From: [Synechococcus] sp. NIES-970
GTDB lineage: Bacteria > Cyanobacteriota > Cyanobacteriia > Cyanobacteriales > MRBY01
Assembly (NCBI GenBank): GCA_002356215.1
Contig: AP017959.1
Location: 806,001 to 870,000 of the forward strand
Direction of reading: 5' to 3'
Length of the DNA: 64,000 bases
Shown here: in pieces, positions 11,617-22,072 of the stretch
Layout of the letters: each line of letters opens with the position of its first letter
Numbering within the stretch: the stretch's first letter is position 1
Program-made: the position numbers and the translations under genes
The notes under the pieces: model-generated
What the model was told of the DNA's origin: nothing
Seen by the model: the letters and a program-made list of their open reading frames with translations, nothing else
Databases searched by the model: none

Positions 11617-12906
11617 ATGTCTCAAGCGACCTTATCCAAAAAAATGTGGGCGATCGCCCTTGCGAGTATCAGCTGCCTGCTTCCCCTACGGCCAGCACAG
11701 TCCCAGAGTATCTTCGGTGAAACCGAAATTAATCCAAATAACATGGCGGCGATCGCTGTACCTCTGAACAGTGGCGGCTACAACTTACTGGTAGTGGAAC
11801 AGTTGGAACGACCGGATCGGCAGGAATGTTGGGCTGAAACAGGGAGTAACCCAACCACCGTTGAGCCTCTGTTGTTAAACTTCGATTTCACGGGTTTTTG
11901 TCGTCGCAGTACCGACAGCAATGGCTATTCCATGCGCGTTGGCGGTGAAGATTTCGGCCAAAGCCATCTGCTGCGGATTATCCCCTGGGAAAATGAAATG
12001 CTGCTGGTGGCAACCCCCAATGTCAATACCCAAGATGAAATTGTCATCGGCCGTACCAATGGCCTTGCCGATGGCTTCCTTAAATTCAACCTCCTGCCGG
12101 GCTGGGAATTTACCCGGCGCACCTTTGAGGATCGCCCCCTGGGTCACTTCTACTTCTCTAGCAATGGCCGTCAGATTGCTATTATCAAAAAGCCCACCAT
12201 CGATGAACTGGTCGCAGGCATTACCGGACGATCCATTGTGACGTTGGATTCTTTTCCTGGTATCGAACCCCCCGCCCCAGAAACGACCAATCCCGATGAT
12301 CCAGGTGTCGCAGCACGCTTTACGGATATCAGCGGTGATATTTACCGTAATGAAATTGCCCAGGCGGTGAATGTTGGTTTTATCGCAGGTTTTAATGACA
12401 ATACCTTTCGCCCTAATGATGTCCTAACACGGGAACAGTTAGTTTCGATGGCGATCGAAGGTTTATTAACGATCCCGAACACTAATCTTAATGTTCCAAC
12501 CCAAGTGGCCAGCGATCCCTATCCCGATGTGGCGGCTGACCGCTGGAGTGCGGCAAAAATCGCCTGGGCCCGGGCAAATAACATTGTCAGTGGTTATCCA
12601 GACGGTACATTTCAACCGACCCAGCCGGTAACTCGCGCCGAACTATTGGCGATTCTCCGTCGTACTGCTGAATATGCCCAGGCCGCCCAGGGACGCCCAA
12701 CAACCCTTGTCGCCACTAACAATCCGGTGGCCTTTAGTGATACAGAAACCCATTGGGCCAGTGCATTAACAACGCAGATGTCGGCTTTCTGTCGGGTAGC
12801 GTCTCCTCTCAATGAAAGTGGCGATCGCTTCTTCCCCGATACCGCATCTCAACGGAACTACGCAGCGGCAGCCACCCTCCGGGCGCTCCAATGTAGCACG
12901 CGCTAA
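11617..12906 (+). CDS. Exported DUF3747 and S-layer-homology domain protein
   Basis: About 429 residues. The N-terminal signal peptide is hydrophobic and ends near PAQSQS. Next comes a DUF3747-like domain (FGETEINPNN, NLLVVEQLE, about 30-190). The C-terminal part carries SLH motifs: FTDISGDIYRNEI, GFNDNTFRPND and YPDVAADRW, SGYPDGTFQP, with conserved acidic and Gly-Tyr-Pro-Asp positions. SLH domains bind peptidoglycan-linked polymer, so the protein is probably anchored in the cell wall or periplasm. The function of DUF3747 is unknown. I chose the ATG at 11617; a GTG six nucleotides upstream is also in frame. A strong hairpin terminator follows the stop. Confidence 0.85.
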   Translation: MSQATLSKKMWAIALASISCLLPLRPAQSQSIFGETEINPNNMAAIAVPLNSGGYNLLVVEQLERPDRQECWAETGSNPTTVEPLLLNFDFTGFCRRSTDSNGYSMRVGGEDFGQSHLLRIIPWENEMLLVATPNVNTQDEIVIGRTNGLADGFLKFNLLPGWEFTRRTFEDRPLGHFYFSSNGRQIAIIKKPTIDELVAGITGRSIVTLDSFPGIEPPAPETTNPDDPGVAARFTDISGDIYRNEIAQAVNVGFIAGFNDNTFRPNDVLTREQLVSMAIEGLLTIPNTNLNVPTQVASDPYPDVAADRWSAAKIAWARANNIVSGYPDGTFQPTQPVTRAELLAILRRTAEYAQAAQGRPTTLVATNNPVAFSDTETHWASALTTQMSAFCRVASPLNESGDRFFPDTASQRNYAAAATLRALQCSTR

Positions 12907-12932
12907 GTTGTCCTGAGGCGCTCAGTAAAATC

Positions 12933-12973
12933 AAAAAAATAGCCCTGATGTCTAAGCATTTGGGCTATTTTTT
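12933..12973. terminator. Bidirectional rho-independent terminator
   Basis: Arms AAAAAAATAGCCC and GGGCTATTTTTT enclose a 16-nt loop. The A and T runs on the two flanks provide a U-tract in either direction, fitting its position between two convergent genes. Confidence 0.88.
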
Positions 12974-13003
12974 GTCTTGTTGAATATTCTAAGGTTGAGC
13001 AAT

Positions 13004-13648
13004 TTAAATTGGGGTGATGTCTGCCGAATCAAAAAATGCGTCCACCTCTGGGCTATCAACGCGATCGCCTTCTGTCACCACCAGAATTTGGTGGAGGGTA
13101 GGCCCATTGGGATCAATATAAATTTCGGCCCTGGTGGTATAAATCGTTCCGTCATCTTGGGTGGCGCTCATCACCAAGTTTGTCCCCGGAATCCCAAAGC
13201 GATCGCTCGCCTCATCCAGGACGATAGTAGAGCCAGAATTACTTGCGGCACCTTCTTTAGCCGCTTCTAATCCTTGGGCGGCGTCATACTGATCTGGCGC
13301 AACTGGGTAAGTCACACTGCTCACCATGAAAAATTGTTGGTTGGCATCATCCGCATAGGAAGTCATTGTAAATTCCAGTTCACCTAAATCAGAAGGTGTT
13401 GTTTGCGTTTCTGTTTCGGGTGTACCCGGAAATTTCACCGTCAAGTTGCCATCTTCTGTCTGAAAATCAATCCAATCTGCCGTCAAAGCCGCCGAGTCAT
13501 CCCCCGTAGTATCACCCTCTGTCGTTTCCGTGGTTGTTGTGCCACCAGAGGTATCACTATCGGCATTGTCATTGCTCACCAGCCCACAGCCAAATATGGC
13601 CCCTTGGAACATGGCCAGACTCAAAAAAAGTAAAAGTTTAGATTTCAT
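13004..13648 (-). CDS. Small lipoprotein of unknown function
   Basis: About 214 residues. The N-terminus MKSKLLLFLSLAMFQ followed by IFGC is a lipoprotein signal with the lipidated Cys at 21. A low-complexity Asp/Ser/Thr/Gly-rich linker (about 25-55) leads to a globular domain with a repeated beta-strand pattern (FQTEDGNLTVKFPGTPE, then TMTSYADDANQQFFMVSS). This form is seen in small cyanobacterial lipoproteins, but I do not assign a function. The start was set at the ATG at 13648; the reading frame extends upstream only to a TTG. Its promoter region is shared divergently with recN. Confidence 0.78.
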   Translation of the reverse strand: MKSKLLLFLSLAMFQGAIFGCGLVSNDNADSDTSGGTTTTETTEGDTTGDDSAALTADWIDFQTEDGNLTVKFPGTPETETQTTPSDLGELEFTMTSYADDANQQFFMVSSVTYPVAPDQYDAAQGLEAAKEGAASNSGSTIVLDEASDRFGIPGTNLVMSATQDDGTIYTTRAEIYIDPNGPTLHQILVVTEGDRVDSPEVDAFFDSADITPI

Positions 13649-13959
13649 AGGGGTTTTAAACCGATATTTCAATAAAGCCCAGTCAATATTGAGCTTGCTC
13701 AGTATTCAATCATGGACTACTTTTTCTGATCCTAGACGTTCTCTCTGAGAGTCGCATCTTTTCTTCACGGAAATTCGACAGCAGGCAGAAAGGCGGCTTG
13801 AGCATATCTAAAAATTTCTCACCCCTGGGAGCGAGATAAAAATCATTCACAGAGTGAATCATGCTTTTACACTAGAGGTTAGCGTAGGTTGTTTGCCCGT
13901 TGTGAGTTACAGCCAATCTACCCATTCTTTTATGCAGACGCAGATTGTTACAAACATCT
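13649..13959. other. Divergent intergenic region, lipoprotein gene and recN
   Basis: About 310 bp with no supported gene. It holds a 6-3-6 inverted repeat, ATTCAC-aga-GTGAAT (13845-13859), and 17 nt after its left arm a -10-like TACACT (13868-13873) directed at recN. The two may form a regulated promoter. Nothing else stands out. Confidence 0.4.
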
Positions 13960-15729
13960 ATGCTTTGTTTTCTCCGAATCGAAAATTTCGCGCTGATTGA
14001 TCGCCTAGAGCTGGAACTGCAGACTGGGTTAATGGTTTTGACAGGGGAGACGGGGGCCGGAAAATCGATTATTCTCGATGCCCTAGACCTTGCCTTGGGG
14101 GGAAAAGCCACCGCTCGGATGGTTCGGGCCAAAAATACCCAAGGAGACTCCCAAGGAGAGCGGGCATTTATTGAAGCAACTTTTTTGCTTACGCCAGGCG
14201 TTAAGGAATGGCTGCAAGCACAAGAGATTGATCTTTTAGAAGATGAAACGGTAGTTTGTAGCCGAGAACTTAGTCTCAATCGCACGGGATTGCGATCGCG
14301 CAGCCGTGTGAATGGGGTGATTCTTACCCAGGGGCTGATGGTGGCCCTACGGGAGCAGTTGTTAGAAATTACTGCCCAGGGTCAAACGGTAGAGCTGTTA
14401 ATCCCGGAACGGCAACGTATTTTGTTGGATAGCTACGGTGGTGCTCAGTTGCAGCAGCAGCGACAAAAGGTGGCTACTGCCCATCAAATTTATTTTAAAG
14501 CAAAGCATTTACTCGAAAACCGTCGCACCTCGGAACAAGAACGACTACAACGGCTTGATTTACTGCAATATCAACTTCGAGAGCTAAATGAAGCGAATTT
14601 AAGCGATCCTGAAGAGTTGGAACAGCTCCAACAGGAAGGCGATCGCCTGTCCCATGTGGTGGAATTACAACAGCTCAGTTACCAGACCCATCGCATTCTC
14701 TACCAAAATGATGACCCCGAAACACCAGCAGTGGCGGATCTCTTGGGAGATGCCGAAAGTCTGCTCCAGGAGATGGTCGGCTATGATCCGCAATTGGGCG
14801 GGATTTTAGAGATGGTGCGCAATGCCCTGACGGAAGTGGTAGAAGCCGGCCATCAGATCAGTGCCTATGGCAGTGACTTGGAGGCAGACCCAGAACAACT
14901 AACGCAGATTGCTGAACGGATTCGGACGCTGAAGCAAATTTGCCGCAAATATGGCGCAACTTTAGGGGAGGCGATCGCCCACCGAGACAAACTTCAGGGG
15001 GAGCTAGATGCCCTCACCGCGACAGATCAATCCATTGAGGCCTTAGAGCGCGACTGTGCGGTTAAATATCAAGAACTAGAGGTTCAATGTCAGGAATTGA
15101 CCCAATTGCGCCAAAAAGCAGCCCAAAAGTTGGAAAAGCAACTTGTTAAGGAATTAAAACCCCTAGCGATGGCCAAGGTGATTTTTGAATGTCGCCTCAG
15201 CCCAACTCCCCCCACAGCAGTCGGCTCCGATCAGGTGATTTTTTACTTCAGCCCCAACCCAGGGGAAGCAGCTCAACCCCTCGCCGAAATTGCCTCCGGT
15301 GGGGAAATGAGTCGTTTTCTACTGGCGCTCAAATCCTGCTTTACCCAGCAGCAAAGCACACCGAAAACCCTGGTTTTTGATGAAATTGATGCGGGGGTTT
15401 CGGGGAAAGTTGCCCAGGCGATCGCCGCCAAACTCCACCAGCTCAGTCAGCATCATCAGGTGCTCTGTGTGACGCACCAGCCCCTAATTGCAGCCATGGC
15501 TGATGGCCATTTCCGGGTCACAAAACAGGTGCAGTCTAAGGGGAAAAAAGTCAAAGGAGAAGCAGACGATCGCACAATTGTCTCCGTAGAATCTCTCCAG
15601 CACCCCCACACCCGCCGCGATGAACTCGCACAGCTCACGGGGGGCCATGCTGCTGAGGAAGCAATTTCCTTCGCTGAGTCTTTACTCACCCAAGCCCAGA
15701 GCCTTAAGGAAACCCTCAAAAGCAGTTAG
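13960..15729 (+). CDS. recN: DNA repair protein RecN
   Basis: About 589 residues, an SMC-like repair ATPase. Walker A is GETGAGKS (29-36). The middle (about 160-390) is Gln/Leu/Glu-rich coiled coil. The C-terminal head has the signature ASGGEMSRFLLALK and Walker B LVFDEIDAGVSG (about 470-485), then VTHQP. Known role: binds DNA ends and promotes recombinational repair of double-strand breaks in the cytoplasm. The ATG at 13960 gives the usual family N-terminus (MLCFLRIENFALID); a TTG 15 nt upstream is possible. Its stop codon abuts the stop of convergent glmM with no gap. Confidence 0.95.
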   Translation: MLCFLRIENFALIDRLELELQTGLMVLTGETGAGKSIILDALDLALGGKATARMVRAKNTQGDSQGERAFIEATFLLTPGVKEWLQAQEIDLLEDETVVCSRELSLNRTGLRSRSRVNGVILTQGLMVALREQLLEITAQGQTVELLIPERQRILLDSYGGAQLQQQRQKVATAHQIYFKAKHLLENRRTSEQERLQRLDLLQYQLRELNEANLSDPEELEQLQQEGDRLSHVVELQQLSYQTHRILYQNDDPETPAVADLLGDAESLLQEMVGYDPQLGGILEMVRNALTEVVEAGHQISAYGSDLEADPEQLTQIAERIRTLKQICRKYGATLGEAIAHRDKLQGELDALTATDQSIEALERDCAVKYQELEVQCQELTQLRQKAAQKLEKQLVKELKPLAMAKVIFECRLSPTPPTAVGSDQVIFYFSPNPGEAAQPLAEIASGGEMSRFLLALKSCFTQQQSTPKTLVFDEIDAGVSGKVAQAIAAKLHQLSQHHQVLCVTHQPLIAAMADGHFRVTKQVQSKGKKVKGEADDRTIVSVESLQHPHTRRDELAQLTGGHAAEEAISFAESLLTQAQSLKETLKSS

Positions 15730-17175
15730 TTAGGTGAGATTGCTTTGGGCCACATTCACCAGATGTTGGGTCCAATATTCCGCAAGATACTGTTCTTCTG
15801 CTTCCACCATCACCCGTACCACCGGTTCTGTACCAGAAGCGCGTACTAATACCCGGCCCCGATCACCCATGGCGGCTTCGGCTTTACTGATTTCCGTCTG
15901 GAGGCGATCGCAATCTTGCCAATTTAAACGGCGATCGCGGTCTTCTACCCGGACATTTCTGAGCAGTTGGGGATAGGTCTGAAAACTTTGGTCAATCAGC
16001 TCGCTGAGGGGAACCCCTGCAGCCTGTACCAACGCTGCTAAATGGAGAGCCGTTTGAATCCCATCCCCAGACACACTGTGGTGATGGCAGAGAATATGAC
16101 CCGACTGCTCCCCACCGAGCATTGCCCCCGTTTGCCACATGGCCGCTTGCACATGTTGATCACCGACAGCGGTACGACGGAGTTGTCCTCCCAGTTTTTC
16201 CCAGGCCCGCTCAAAACCCAGGTTCGCCATCACCGTACCAACAATTAAGTTTTCGGGTAACTGACCTGCTTCCTGGAGCTGTTTGCCCCAGAGGTAGAGG
16301 GTGTAATCTCCGTCTACAACCCGCCCTTGGTTATCCACAGCGATCACCCGGTCTGCGTCCCCATCAAAGGCAAAACCAAGATCGGCTTGGTGGTATTGCA
16401 TGGCGGCTTGGAGCTGATCGATATGGGTAGAACCGCAGTTCACATTAATCTTGCTGCCATCGGGTTGGTGGTGCAGAGCGATCACTTCAGCACCAAGGGC
16501 TTGGAAAAGTTCGGGGGCCAAATGAACGGAAGCACCCCAGGCTAAATCCAGGACTACTTTTAAACCGCTCAGGGATAAATCTCGGGGCAGGGTGGCAAAG
16601 ACAGCATCACGGTACTGTTGGGTCAGCTCCTTTTGGTGTTGGTAGGAACCGCAGTTCTGGTGACTCAATTGGAACGGTTCTGGGTGTTGACCCCGCAGGC
16701 CGGCTTCAATTTTTGCGCTGAGATCCTTGAGCAGTTTTGTACCAGCATGGCTAAAAAACTTAATGCCGTTATCTTCGGGGGGGTTGTGGCTGGCGGAGAT
16801 CATAATGCCACCGATCGCCTCGGTGGTGCGAGCCAGATGGGAAACACAGGGAGTGGGACAAAGACCCACATGCCATACTTCTAAACCGGAAGCGGTTAAA
16901 CCAGCGGCGATCGCCATCGCCAACATATCACTGGAGTTGCGGGAGTCTTGACCGATGATCACGGGGGCGCGCCGTTCCGCCGTTTCCTGGAGAACTTGAC
17001 CGGCCCAATAACCCACCTGAAGCGCGAAGGGGGCCGTCAGCAGATCACCGGCTTTGCCGCGAATCCCATCAGTACCAAACAACGAACCTGCGGGTAAATC
17101 ACATCGGAGTGCGTGGGGCGGATAACTCGCCAACATACGACTCAGGGGATGTCCTTCCTCTGGCATGATCATCAT
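15730..17175 (-). CDS. glmM: Phosphoglucosamine mutase
   Basis: About 481 residues. It interconverts glucosamine-6-phosphate and glucosamine-1-phosphate on the route to UDP-GlcNAc and peptidoglycan. Seen: the family start FGTDGIRG (33-40), the phosphoserine loop ISASHNPP with Ser129, the metal loop DGDADR, the sugar loop GGEQSG, and the phosphate-binding RASGTEP near the C-terminus. The ATG at 17175 is chosen because GAGGA lies 8 nt upstream; the frame stays open to a TTG 93 nt further up. The N-terminal extension of about 30 residues before the core is common in cyanobacteria. Phosphomannomutase paralogues are the alternative, but FGTDGIRG favours GlmM. Confidence 0.93.
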   Translation of the reverse strand: MMIMPEEGHPLSRMLASYPPHALRCDLPAGSLFGTDGIRGKAGDLLTAPFALQVGYWAGQVLQETAERRAPVIIGQDSRNSSDMLAMAIAAGLTASGLEVWHVGLCPTPCVSHLARTTEAIGGIMISASHNPPEDNGIKFFSHAGTKLLKDLSAKIEAGLRGQHPEPFQLSHQNCGSYQHQKELTQQYRDAVFATLPRDLSLSGLKVVLDLAWGASVHLAPELFQALGAEVIALHHQPDGSKINVNCGSTHIDQLQAAMQYHQADLGFAFDGDADRVIAVDNQGRVVDGDYTLYLWGKQLQEAGQLPENLIVGTVMANLGFERAWEKLGGQLRRTAVGDQHVQAAMWQTGAMLGGEQSGHILCHHHSVSGDGIQTALHLAALVQAAGVPLSELIDQSFQTYPQLLRNVRVEDRDRRLNWQDCDRLQTEISKAEAAMGDRGRVLVRASGTEPVVRVMVEAEEQYLAEYWTQHLVNVAQSNLT

Positions 17176-17189
17176 TGGTTTTGTCCTCA
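17176..17189 (-). promoter_or_regulatory. Shine-Dalgarno deciding the glmM start
   Basis: On the minus strand GAGGA lies 8 nt before the ATG at 17175. No comparable site precedes the upstream in-frame TTG, so the shorter protein is preferred. Confidence 0.7.
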
Positions 17190-17319
17190 CAACATACAGA
17201 CACAACGATATCAGCGATCGCTTCGTCCTGCGCCATGGGGAGGCATTTTCATCAGGGATTGGTATCAATGGGGTCTAATTTAAAAACTTGCGGTAAGGAT
17301 TACGCCCTGATTCACCGCT

Positions 17320-17928
17320 TTATTCGCTGAAATCGCCTTCTAAATCGTCATCTGTTTCAGGCAAGGTCACGGTGGCATAAATATCAGCAAGAGAGATTTC
17401 TAAGTCTAAAGATTGCAGTTTGAGAAGCGCTTCTTGGCCTTGATAACTTTCAAGAATCCAGAGATCGCCTTCGCCACGCCGGAAGCAGTCCACGGAATAT
17501 TGGGTAGTACTGACTAAAATATATTCTTGCAGACTGGGAATGGTGCGGTAAAACTTAAACTTATTGCCCCGGTCAAAGCCTTCTGTGGATTCTGACAAAA
17601 TTTCGATGATCAGCCGTGGATGATCCATAGCATAGGCTGTCAGATCTTCAATTTCTGGATTGCAGCTGACGAGCAAATCAGGGTAAAAAAAGCGTCGCCC
17701 TTCCTGAACCCGAACTTTCATATCGCTGCTGTAGGGCTGACAATTGGAACCCCGCAGTTTAAGGCTCAGAGAAACCAAAAGATTAGTATTAATTTTGTTG
17801 TGGGCATTGCTCGCTCCAGCCATTGCATAGATCTCTCCGTCAATGTACTCATGTTTAATATCGCTGTGCTTCTCAAACTCCAGATATTCTTCGGGGCTGA
17901 GGTAGTGATCGGCGGTGAGAGCAACCAT
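17320..17928 (-). CDS. Uma2/DUF820 family putative restriction-endonuclease-fold protein
   Basis: About 202 residues. The Uma2 pattern is clear: LSPEEYLEFE near the start, EYIDGEIYAMAGAS, then YPDLLVSC (about 95-101), IIEILSEST and RGNKFKFY. The Asp of YPDLL, the Glu of EILS and the Lys of NKFKFY are placed like a PD-(D/E)XK active site. The family is greatly expanded in cyanobacteria and its biological role is unknown. Start set at the ATG at 17928 rather than a TTG 21 nt upstream. It stands alone between glmM and the divergent malic enzyme gene. Confidence 0.88.
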   Translation of the reverse strand: MVALTADHYLSPEEYLEFEKHSDIKHEYIDGEIYAMAGASNAHNKINTNLLVSLSLKLRGSNCQPYSSDMKVRVQEGRRFFYPDLLVSCNPEIEDLTAYAMDHPRLIIEILSESTEGFDRGNKFKFYRTIPSLQEYILVSTTQYSVDCFRRGEGDLWILESYQGQEALLKLQSLDLEISLADIYATVTLPETDDDLEGDFSE

Positions 17929-18141
17929 GATTTTTCTGACTAAACGCAACTTGTTCTTCTATTTTGCCAAGAATCTATGGATCTGTTCTTGACGATAAAT
18001 TGAAGGGCTCATGTAACAGGCGATCGCCCCGGGACATTTCCCCTCGGGTCACACTTTAGGAAAAGGAAAAAGTAGGGTTAAATGAGATGGGAATTTTCCT
18101 ATTTTTACTCCACTTTCACCAACACAGTCAGCGAATATCCT

Positions 18142-19533
18142 ATGGTTGCCCTTACCCCGAACCCAAGCTACAGCGTCACCATTCAGTTACGGATCTCCAA
18201 TCGGGCTGGCACCCTCGCTAATGTGACCCAGGCGATCGCCAATGTGGGGGGCAGCCTCGGCAATATCGACCTGGTGGAACGGGACCTGAAGTTTTTAATC
18301 CGCAACATCACCGTCGATGCATCTAGCGAAAAACACGCCGGGGAAATTGTCGATGCGGTGAAGGCTGTCCCTGATATTGAAGTGCTGAAAGTCTCAGACC
18401 GCACCTTTGATATTCATCGGGGGGGCAAAATCACCGTGGAAAGTCGCATTCCCCTGACGGTGCAGTCGGATCTCGCCATGGCCTATACACCTGGGGTGGG
18501 GCGGGTTTGTAAGGCGATCGCCGAAGCACCGGAGCAGGTTTATGACTTGACCGTGAAAAGCAATATGGTGGCGATCGTCACCGATGGTAGTGCGGTACTG
18601 GGGCTCGGGAACCTGGGGCCAGAGGCGGCGATGCCCGTGATGGAAGGGAAAGCGATGCTCTTTAAGGAATTTGCGGATGTCAACGCCTTCCCCATCTGTT
18701 TGGCCACCCAGGATGTAGAAGAAATCGTCCGCACAGTGAAATATTTGGCGCCAGTGTTTGGGGGGGTGAATTTAGAAGATATTGCCGCCCCCCGCTGTTT
18801 TGAAATCGAACAACGGTTGAAAGCCGAAACAGATATTCCCATCTTCCATGATGATCAACATGGCACGGCGATCGTTTCCCTCGCCGCGCTGTTTAACGCC
18901 TTAAAGTTGGTCAAAAAAGACCTCCAGACCGTCAAAATTGTGATCAATGGGGCTGGGGCTGCGGGGGTGGCGATCGCCAAACTGCTCCGTCAAGCGGGGA
19001 CAACGGATATTTGGATGTGTGATTCGAAGGGAATCATTTCTACCCAGCGGGATAATCTGACGGCTGAAAAACAAGAATTTGCCGTTGCTGCCTCTGGAAC
19101 CCTCGCTGATGCAATGAAAAATGCGGATATTTTTCTTGGGGTGAGCGCGCCCGGTGTGGTGACCCCGGAGATGGTCGCTTCCATGGCGAAAGATCCGATT
19201 GTCTTTGCCATGGCGAACCCGATCCCCGAAATTCAGCCGGAACTGATTATGGATAAGGTAGCCGTCGTCGCCACCGGACGCAGCGACTACCCAAACCAAA
19301 TTAACAATGTCCTGGCATTTCCTGGGGTCTTCCGGGGCGCCCTCGATTGCCGTGCCTCCAGCATCACCACCAATATGTGTCTCCAAGCAGCCCAGGCGAT
19401 CGCCTCGTTGGTGAGCCCCGCCCAACTGGATCGCGAACACATTATTCCCTCCGTCTTCGATCAACGGGTGGCCCCTGCCGTCGCTGCTGCCGTTGGCCAG
19501 GCTGCCCGGCAAGACGGTGTCGCCCGTCGCTAA
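18142..19533 (+). CDS. NAD(P)-dependent malic enzyme with N-terminal ACT domain
   Basis: About 463 residues. It oxidatively decarboxylates malate to pyruvate. An ACT-type regulatory domain occupies roughly 8-90 (QLRISNRAGTLANVTQAI). The catalytic part has SRIPL, the active-site region LAMAYTPGVGRVC, the metal-site segment FHDDQHGTAIV and a Rossmann motif NGAGAAGVAIAKLL, followed by ANPIPEI. I prefer the ATG at 18142, which gives the usual cyanobacterial length; an in-frame ATG at 18082 would add 20 residues. The ACT domain suggests allosteric control by a small ligand. Convergent with pheT, separated by a two-way terminator. Confidence 0.93.
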   Translation: MVALTPNPSYSVTIQLRISNRAGTLANVTQAIANVGGSLGNIDLVERDLKFLIRNITVDASSEKHAGEIVDAVKAVPDIEVLKVSDRTFDIHRGGKITVESRIPLTVQSDLAMAYTPGVGRVCKAIAEAPEQVYDLTVKSNMVAIVTDGSAVLGLGNLGPEAAMPVMEGKAMLFKEFADVNAFPICLATQDVEEIVRTVKYLAPVFGGVNLEDIAAPRCFEIEQRLKAETDIPIFHDDQHGTAIVSLAALFNALKLVKKDLQTVKIVINGAGAAGVAIAKLLRQAGTTDIWMCDSKGIISTQRDNLTAEKQEFAVAASGTLADAMKNADIFLGVSAPGVVTPEMVASMAKDPIVFAMANPIPEIQPELIMDKVAVVATGRSDYPNQINNVLAFPGVFRGALDCRASSITTNMCLQAAQAIASLVSPAQLDREHIIPSVFDQRVAPAVAAAVGQAARQDGVARR

Positions 19534-19561
19534 CTTTTAAAGTTGCCCAATTCACCAAAAA

Positions 19562-19606
19562 ACTCCCCAGTCGGTTAAAAAAACTGAATCTGGGGAGTCT
19601 CTTTCT
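19562..19606. terminator. Bidirectional terminator between malic enzyme gene and pheT
   Basis: Perfect 9-bp stem ACTCCCCAG / CTGGGGAGT (19562-19570 with 19590-19598). Read on the minus strand the stem runs straight into TTTTT, a good terminator for pheT; on the plus strand the tail CTCTTTCTG is weaker. Confidence 0.85.
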
Positions 19607-19645
19607 GTGGTTGCCCTTGGGAGAGATGCCGTCAGGCAGAGGGGG

Positions 19646-22072
19646 TTAACTTCTCAGGGTGACCGCAAACTGTTTCACCAGAGCATCCCGTACTTTTTGG
19701 TGGACAGGATCAATTTCTTCGTCTGTGAGGGTTTTGTCCGTCGCCCGGTACCGCAAGCTAAATGCCAAGCTCCGCTGACCTTCTGGAGCATGTTCACCGC
19801 GATATTCATCAAACAGTTCCACCCCAGCCAGCAGTTTCTTCGCGGTTTTTTGCATTACCTGTTCCAAATCTCCCACAGAGGTTTCTAGGGGCGCAAAGAA
19901 GGCTAAGTCGCGGGTAACTGCCGGATAGGTAGAAAATGCCTTGAAAACAGGAACCTGTTGGGATGGGCGACTGAGTACGGCTTGCAACATCTCCAGTTTT
20001 AGCTCAAACACATATACCGCATCGATGAGATCTTTCTCCTGGCGCAGTTGGGGATGCAATTGCCCAAAAATGCCGATTTGTCGTCCCTGGAGCCAGAGGG
20101 AAGCGGTACGGCCAGGATGAAGCTTATCATTACTAGAATCAGCACGGTAACTGATCTCTAGGCCCAACTGGGTGAAGGCCGCATCGAGTAAACCTTTTGC
20201 TTCGTACCAAGACATGGGCTGCCCCTTGCCACCATTGGCCCAACTGCCATCTGGGTTAAGATTTCCGCCGAGAATCCCCGCAAGGTAATCAGCTTCGGCA
20301 TAATCCTCATTTTCCAGCCAGAAAACTCGGCCAATTTCAAAAGCATTTAATGCCCCATTGCCCTGGGATTGGTTGTAGATAAAGGCATCGATGAGCCCTG
20401 TAAGGAGTTCTTTGCGCAGAGCCGAATATTCCACAAAGAGGGGATTACTGAGTTTGATATCTGCCAATTCCGGCTTCACGAGGGAATAGTGCACCACTTC
20501 CGTTAAGCCGATCGCCCGGAAGCTCTCGCGCAGTTTACGATTCACTTTTTCAGCCGGGGAGAGAAAACCAGCGGCGGATTGACTGGGCAGGGTATCGCAG
20601 AAATTGTCGTAGCCATAGAGCCGGGCCACTTCTTCAATCAGGTCGATTTCCCGCTCTAGGTCTCGGTAACGGTAGGGGGGCACTTTCACGGCCCAAACCC
20701 CTTCACCGGTGGATTCGAGTTCACAGCCGAGATCCGCCAAAATGCGTTCCACGTCGGCTAGGGGCACATCGAAAATTTCACCATCTTTTTGCACATGGCC
20801 CAACACCTCATGGAGTCGTTGCAGGCGGAGGGTAATTTTGGGCCGAGCGTTGGGATCCGGCCGGGTATCTGCCATCCCGCGATGGACCACGGTGCCGCCA
20901 GCCAGTTCTTGCAGGAGGGCGATCGCCCGTTGCGCTGCCCGGTCCAGTTCCACTTGGTTAACCCCCCGTTCATAGCGGGTCGAAGACTCACTGCGGAGGC
21001 CCACTGCCCGGGAAGAACGACGGACGGTCACGGGTTCAAATAGAGCTGCTTCCAGGACAATATTGTCCGTGCCACTGTGAACTTCCGTACTCTCACCACC
21101 CATTACCCCAGCCAGGGCGACCGGAACATCATTGGCGGTAATCACCAAGTTTTTCCCTCCCAGTTCTCGTGCCTGGCCATCGAGAGTCGTTAGAGTTTCG
21201 CCAGTTTTCGCTAGCCGTACCCCCAGGGTAAACTCTGTGGCCCCAGCGACAGCCACGAGACGTTCCCGGTCAAAGGCGTGGAGCGGCTGACCCCATTCGA
21301 GCAGGACGTAATTTGTGATATCGACCACATTGTTAATCGGGCGAGTGCCAGCGGCCTGTAAACGGAACTTGAGCCAATCGGGAGAAGGCCCTGTTTTTAC
21401 CCCTTCAATCACAGTGCCAATGTAGGCGGGGCAGGCCAGATGATCGGCGACCGCAATTTGTAACGTGTTCCCAGCGGCTTTGAGGGGCGGAATTTCCGGC
21501 AACTTCACCTCAACCCCATTTAAGGCCGCGACTTCCCGGGCAACCCCCACCATGCTCAGGGCATCGGCGCGGTTGGCGGTGGCGGTGAGGTCTAAAACCA
21601 CATCATCTAAACCCAAGAGAGGGCGCACATCCATCCCCGGTTTCAGGTCTGCTTGGGTGAAAATATGAATCCCCTCGGAGTCTTTTTCGAGCCCCAGTTC
21701 CGAAAGGGAGCAGATCATGCCAGAGGAGTTGACCCCCCGCAATTTCGTTGGTTTTAATTTCAAGTCAATGGCGGGCAGATAGGTGCCCAGGGTGGCGACG
21801 GGGACGAAAATATCGGCCCGGACATTTTTTGCACCGCAGACAATTGTGGATAGTTCAGCCGCACCGATATCGACTTGACAGACGCTGAGCTTATCGGCAT
21901 CGGGGTGGGGTTCACGGCTGACGACTTTTCCCACAACCACCCCATCGGCCAAACGGCGACGATCTTCAATTTCTTCTACTTCAAAGCCAGCGATGGTGAG
22001 GGTTTTGGCTAATTCTTCTGGGGATAGGCTGATGTCGACAAATTCTTTTAACCAATTCAGGGAAATCCGCAT
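19646..22072 (-). CDS. pheT: Phenylalanine-tRNA ligase beta subunit
   Basis: An 808-residue protein of usual bacterial length. It forms the alpha2-beta2 enzyme that charges tRNA-Phe. In order: an N-terminal start typical of the family ([13 protein letters not shown]), an OB-fold tRNA-binding domain (about 39-150; [13 protein letters not shown]), the B3/B4 editing domain (about 210-390; [13 protein letters not shown]), B5 (about 410-485), the catalytic-like core, and the FDX-ACB anticodon-binding domain from about 715 ([13 protein letters not shown]). The catalytic alpha subunit gene pheS is not in this window, so the genes are unlinked, as is usual in cyanobacteria. Confidence 0.97.
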   Translation of the reverse strand: MRISLNWLKEFVDISLSPEELAKTLTIAGFEVEEIEDRRRLADGVVVGKVVSREPHPDADKLSVCQVDIGAAELSTIVCGAKNVRADIFVPVATLGTYLPAIDLKLKPTKLRGVNSSGMICSLSELGLEKDSEGIHIFTQADLKPGMDVRPLLGLDDVVLDLTATANRADALSMVGVAREVAALNGVEVKLPEIPPLKAAGNTLQIAVADHLACPAYIGTVIEGVKTGPSPDWLKFRLQAAGTRPINNVVDITNYVLLEWGQPLHAFDRERLVAVAGATEFTLGVRLAKTGETLTTLDGQARELGGKNLVITANDVPVALAGVMGGESTEVHSGTDNIVLEAALFEPVTVRRSSRAVGLRSESSTRYERGVNQVELDRAAQRAIALLQELAGGTVVHRGMADTRPDPNARPKITLRLQRLHEVLGHVQKDGEIFDVPLADVERILADLGCELESTGEGVWAVKVPPYRYRDLEREIDLIEEVARLYGYDNFCDTLPSQSAAGFLSPAEKVNRKLRESFRAIGLTEVVHYSLVKPELADIKLSNPLFVEYSALRKELLTGLIDAFIYNQSQGNGALNAFEIGRVFWLENEDYAEADYLAGILGGNLNPDGSWANGGKGQPMSWYEAKGLLDAAFTQLGLEISYRADSSNDKLHPGRTASLWLQGRQIGIFGQLHPQLRQEKDLIDAVYVFELKLEMLQAVLSRPSQQVPVFKAFSTYPAVTRDLAFFAPLETSVGDLEQVMQKTAKKLLAGVELFDEYRGEHAPEGQRSLAFSLRYRATDKTLTDEEIDPVHQKVRDALVKQFAVTLRS

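Noticed and set aside
18901-19512. 203-codon minus-strand frame inside the malic enzyme gene
   Set aside because: Fully antisense to a conserved enzyme; Gly/Arg/His-rich shadow without domain features.
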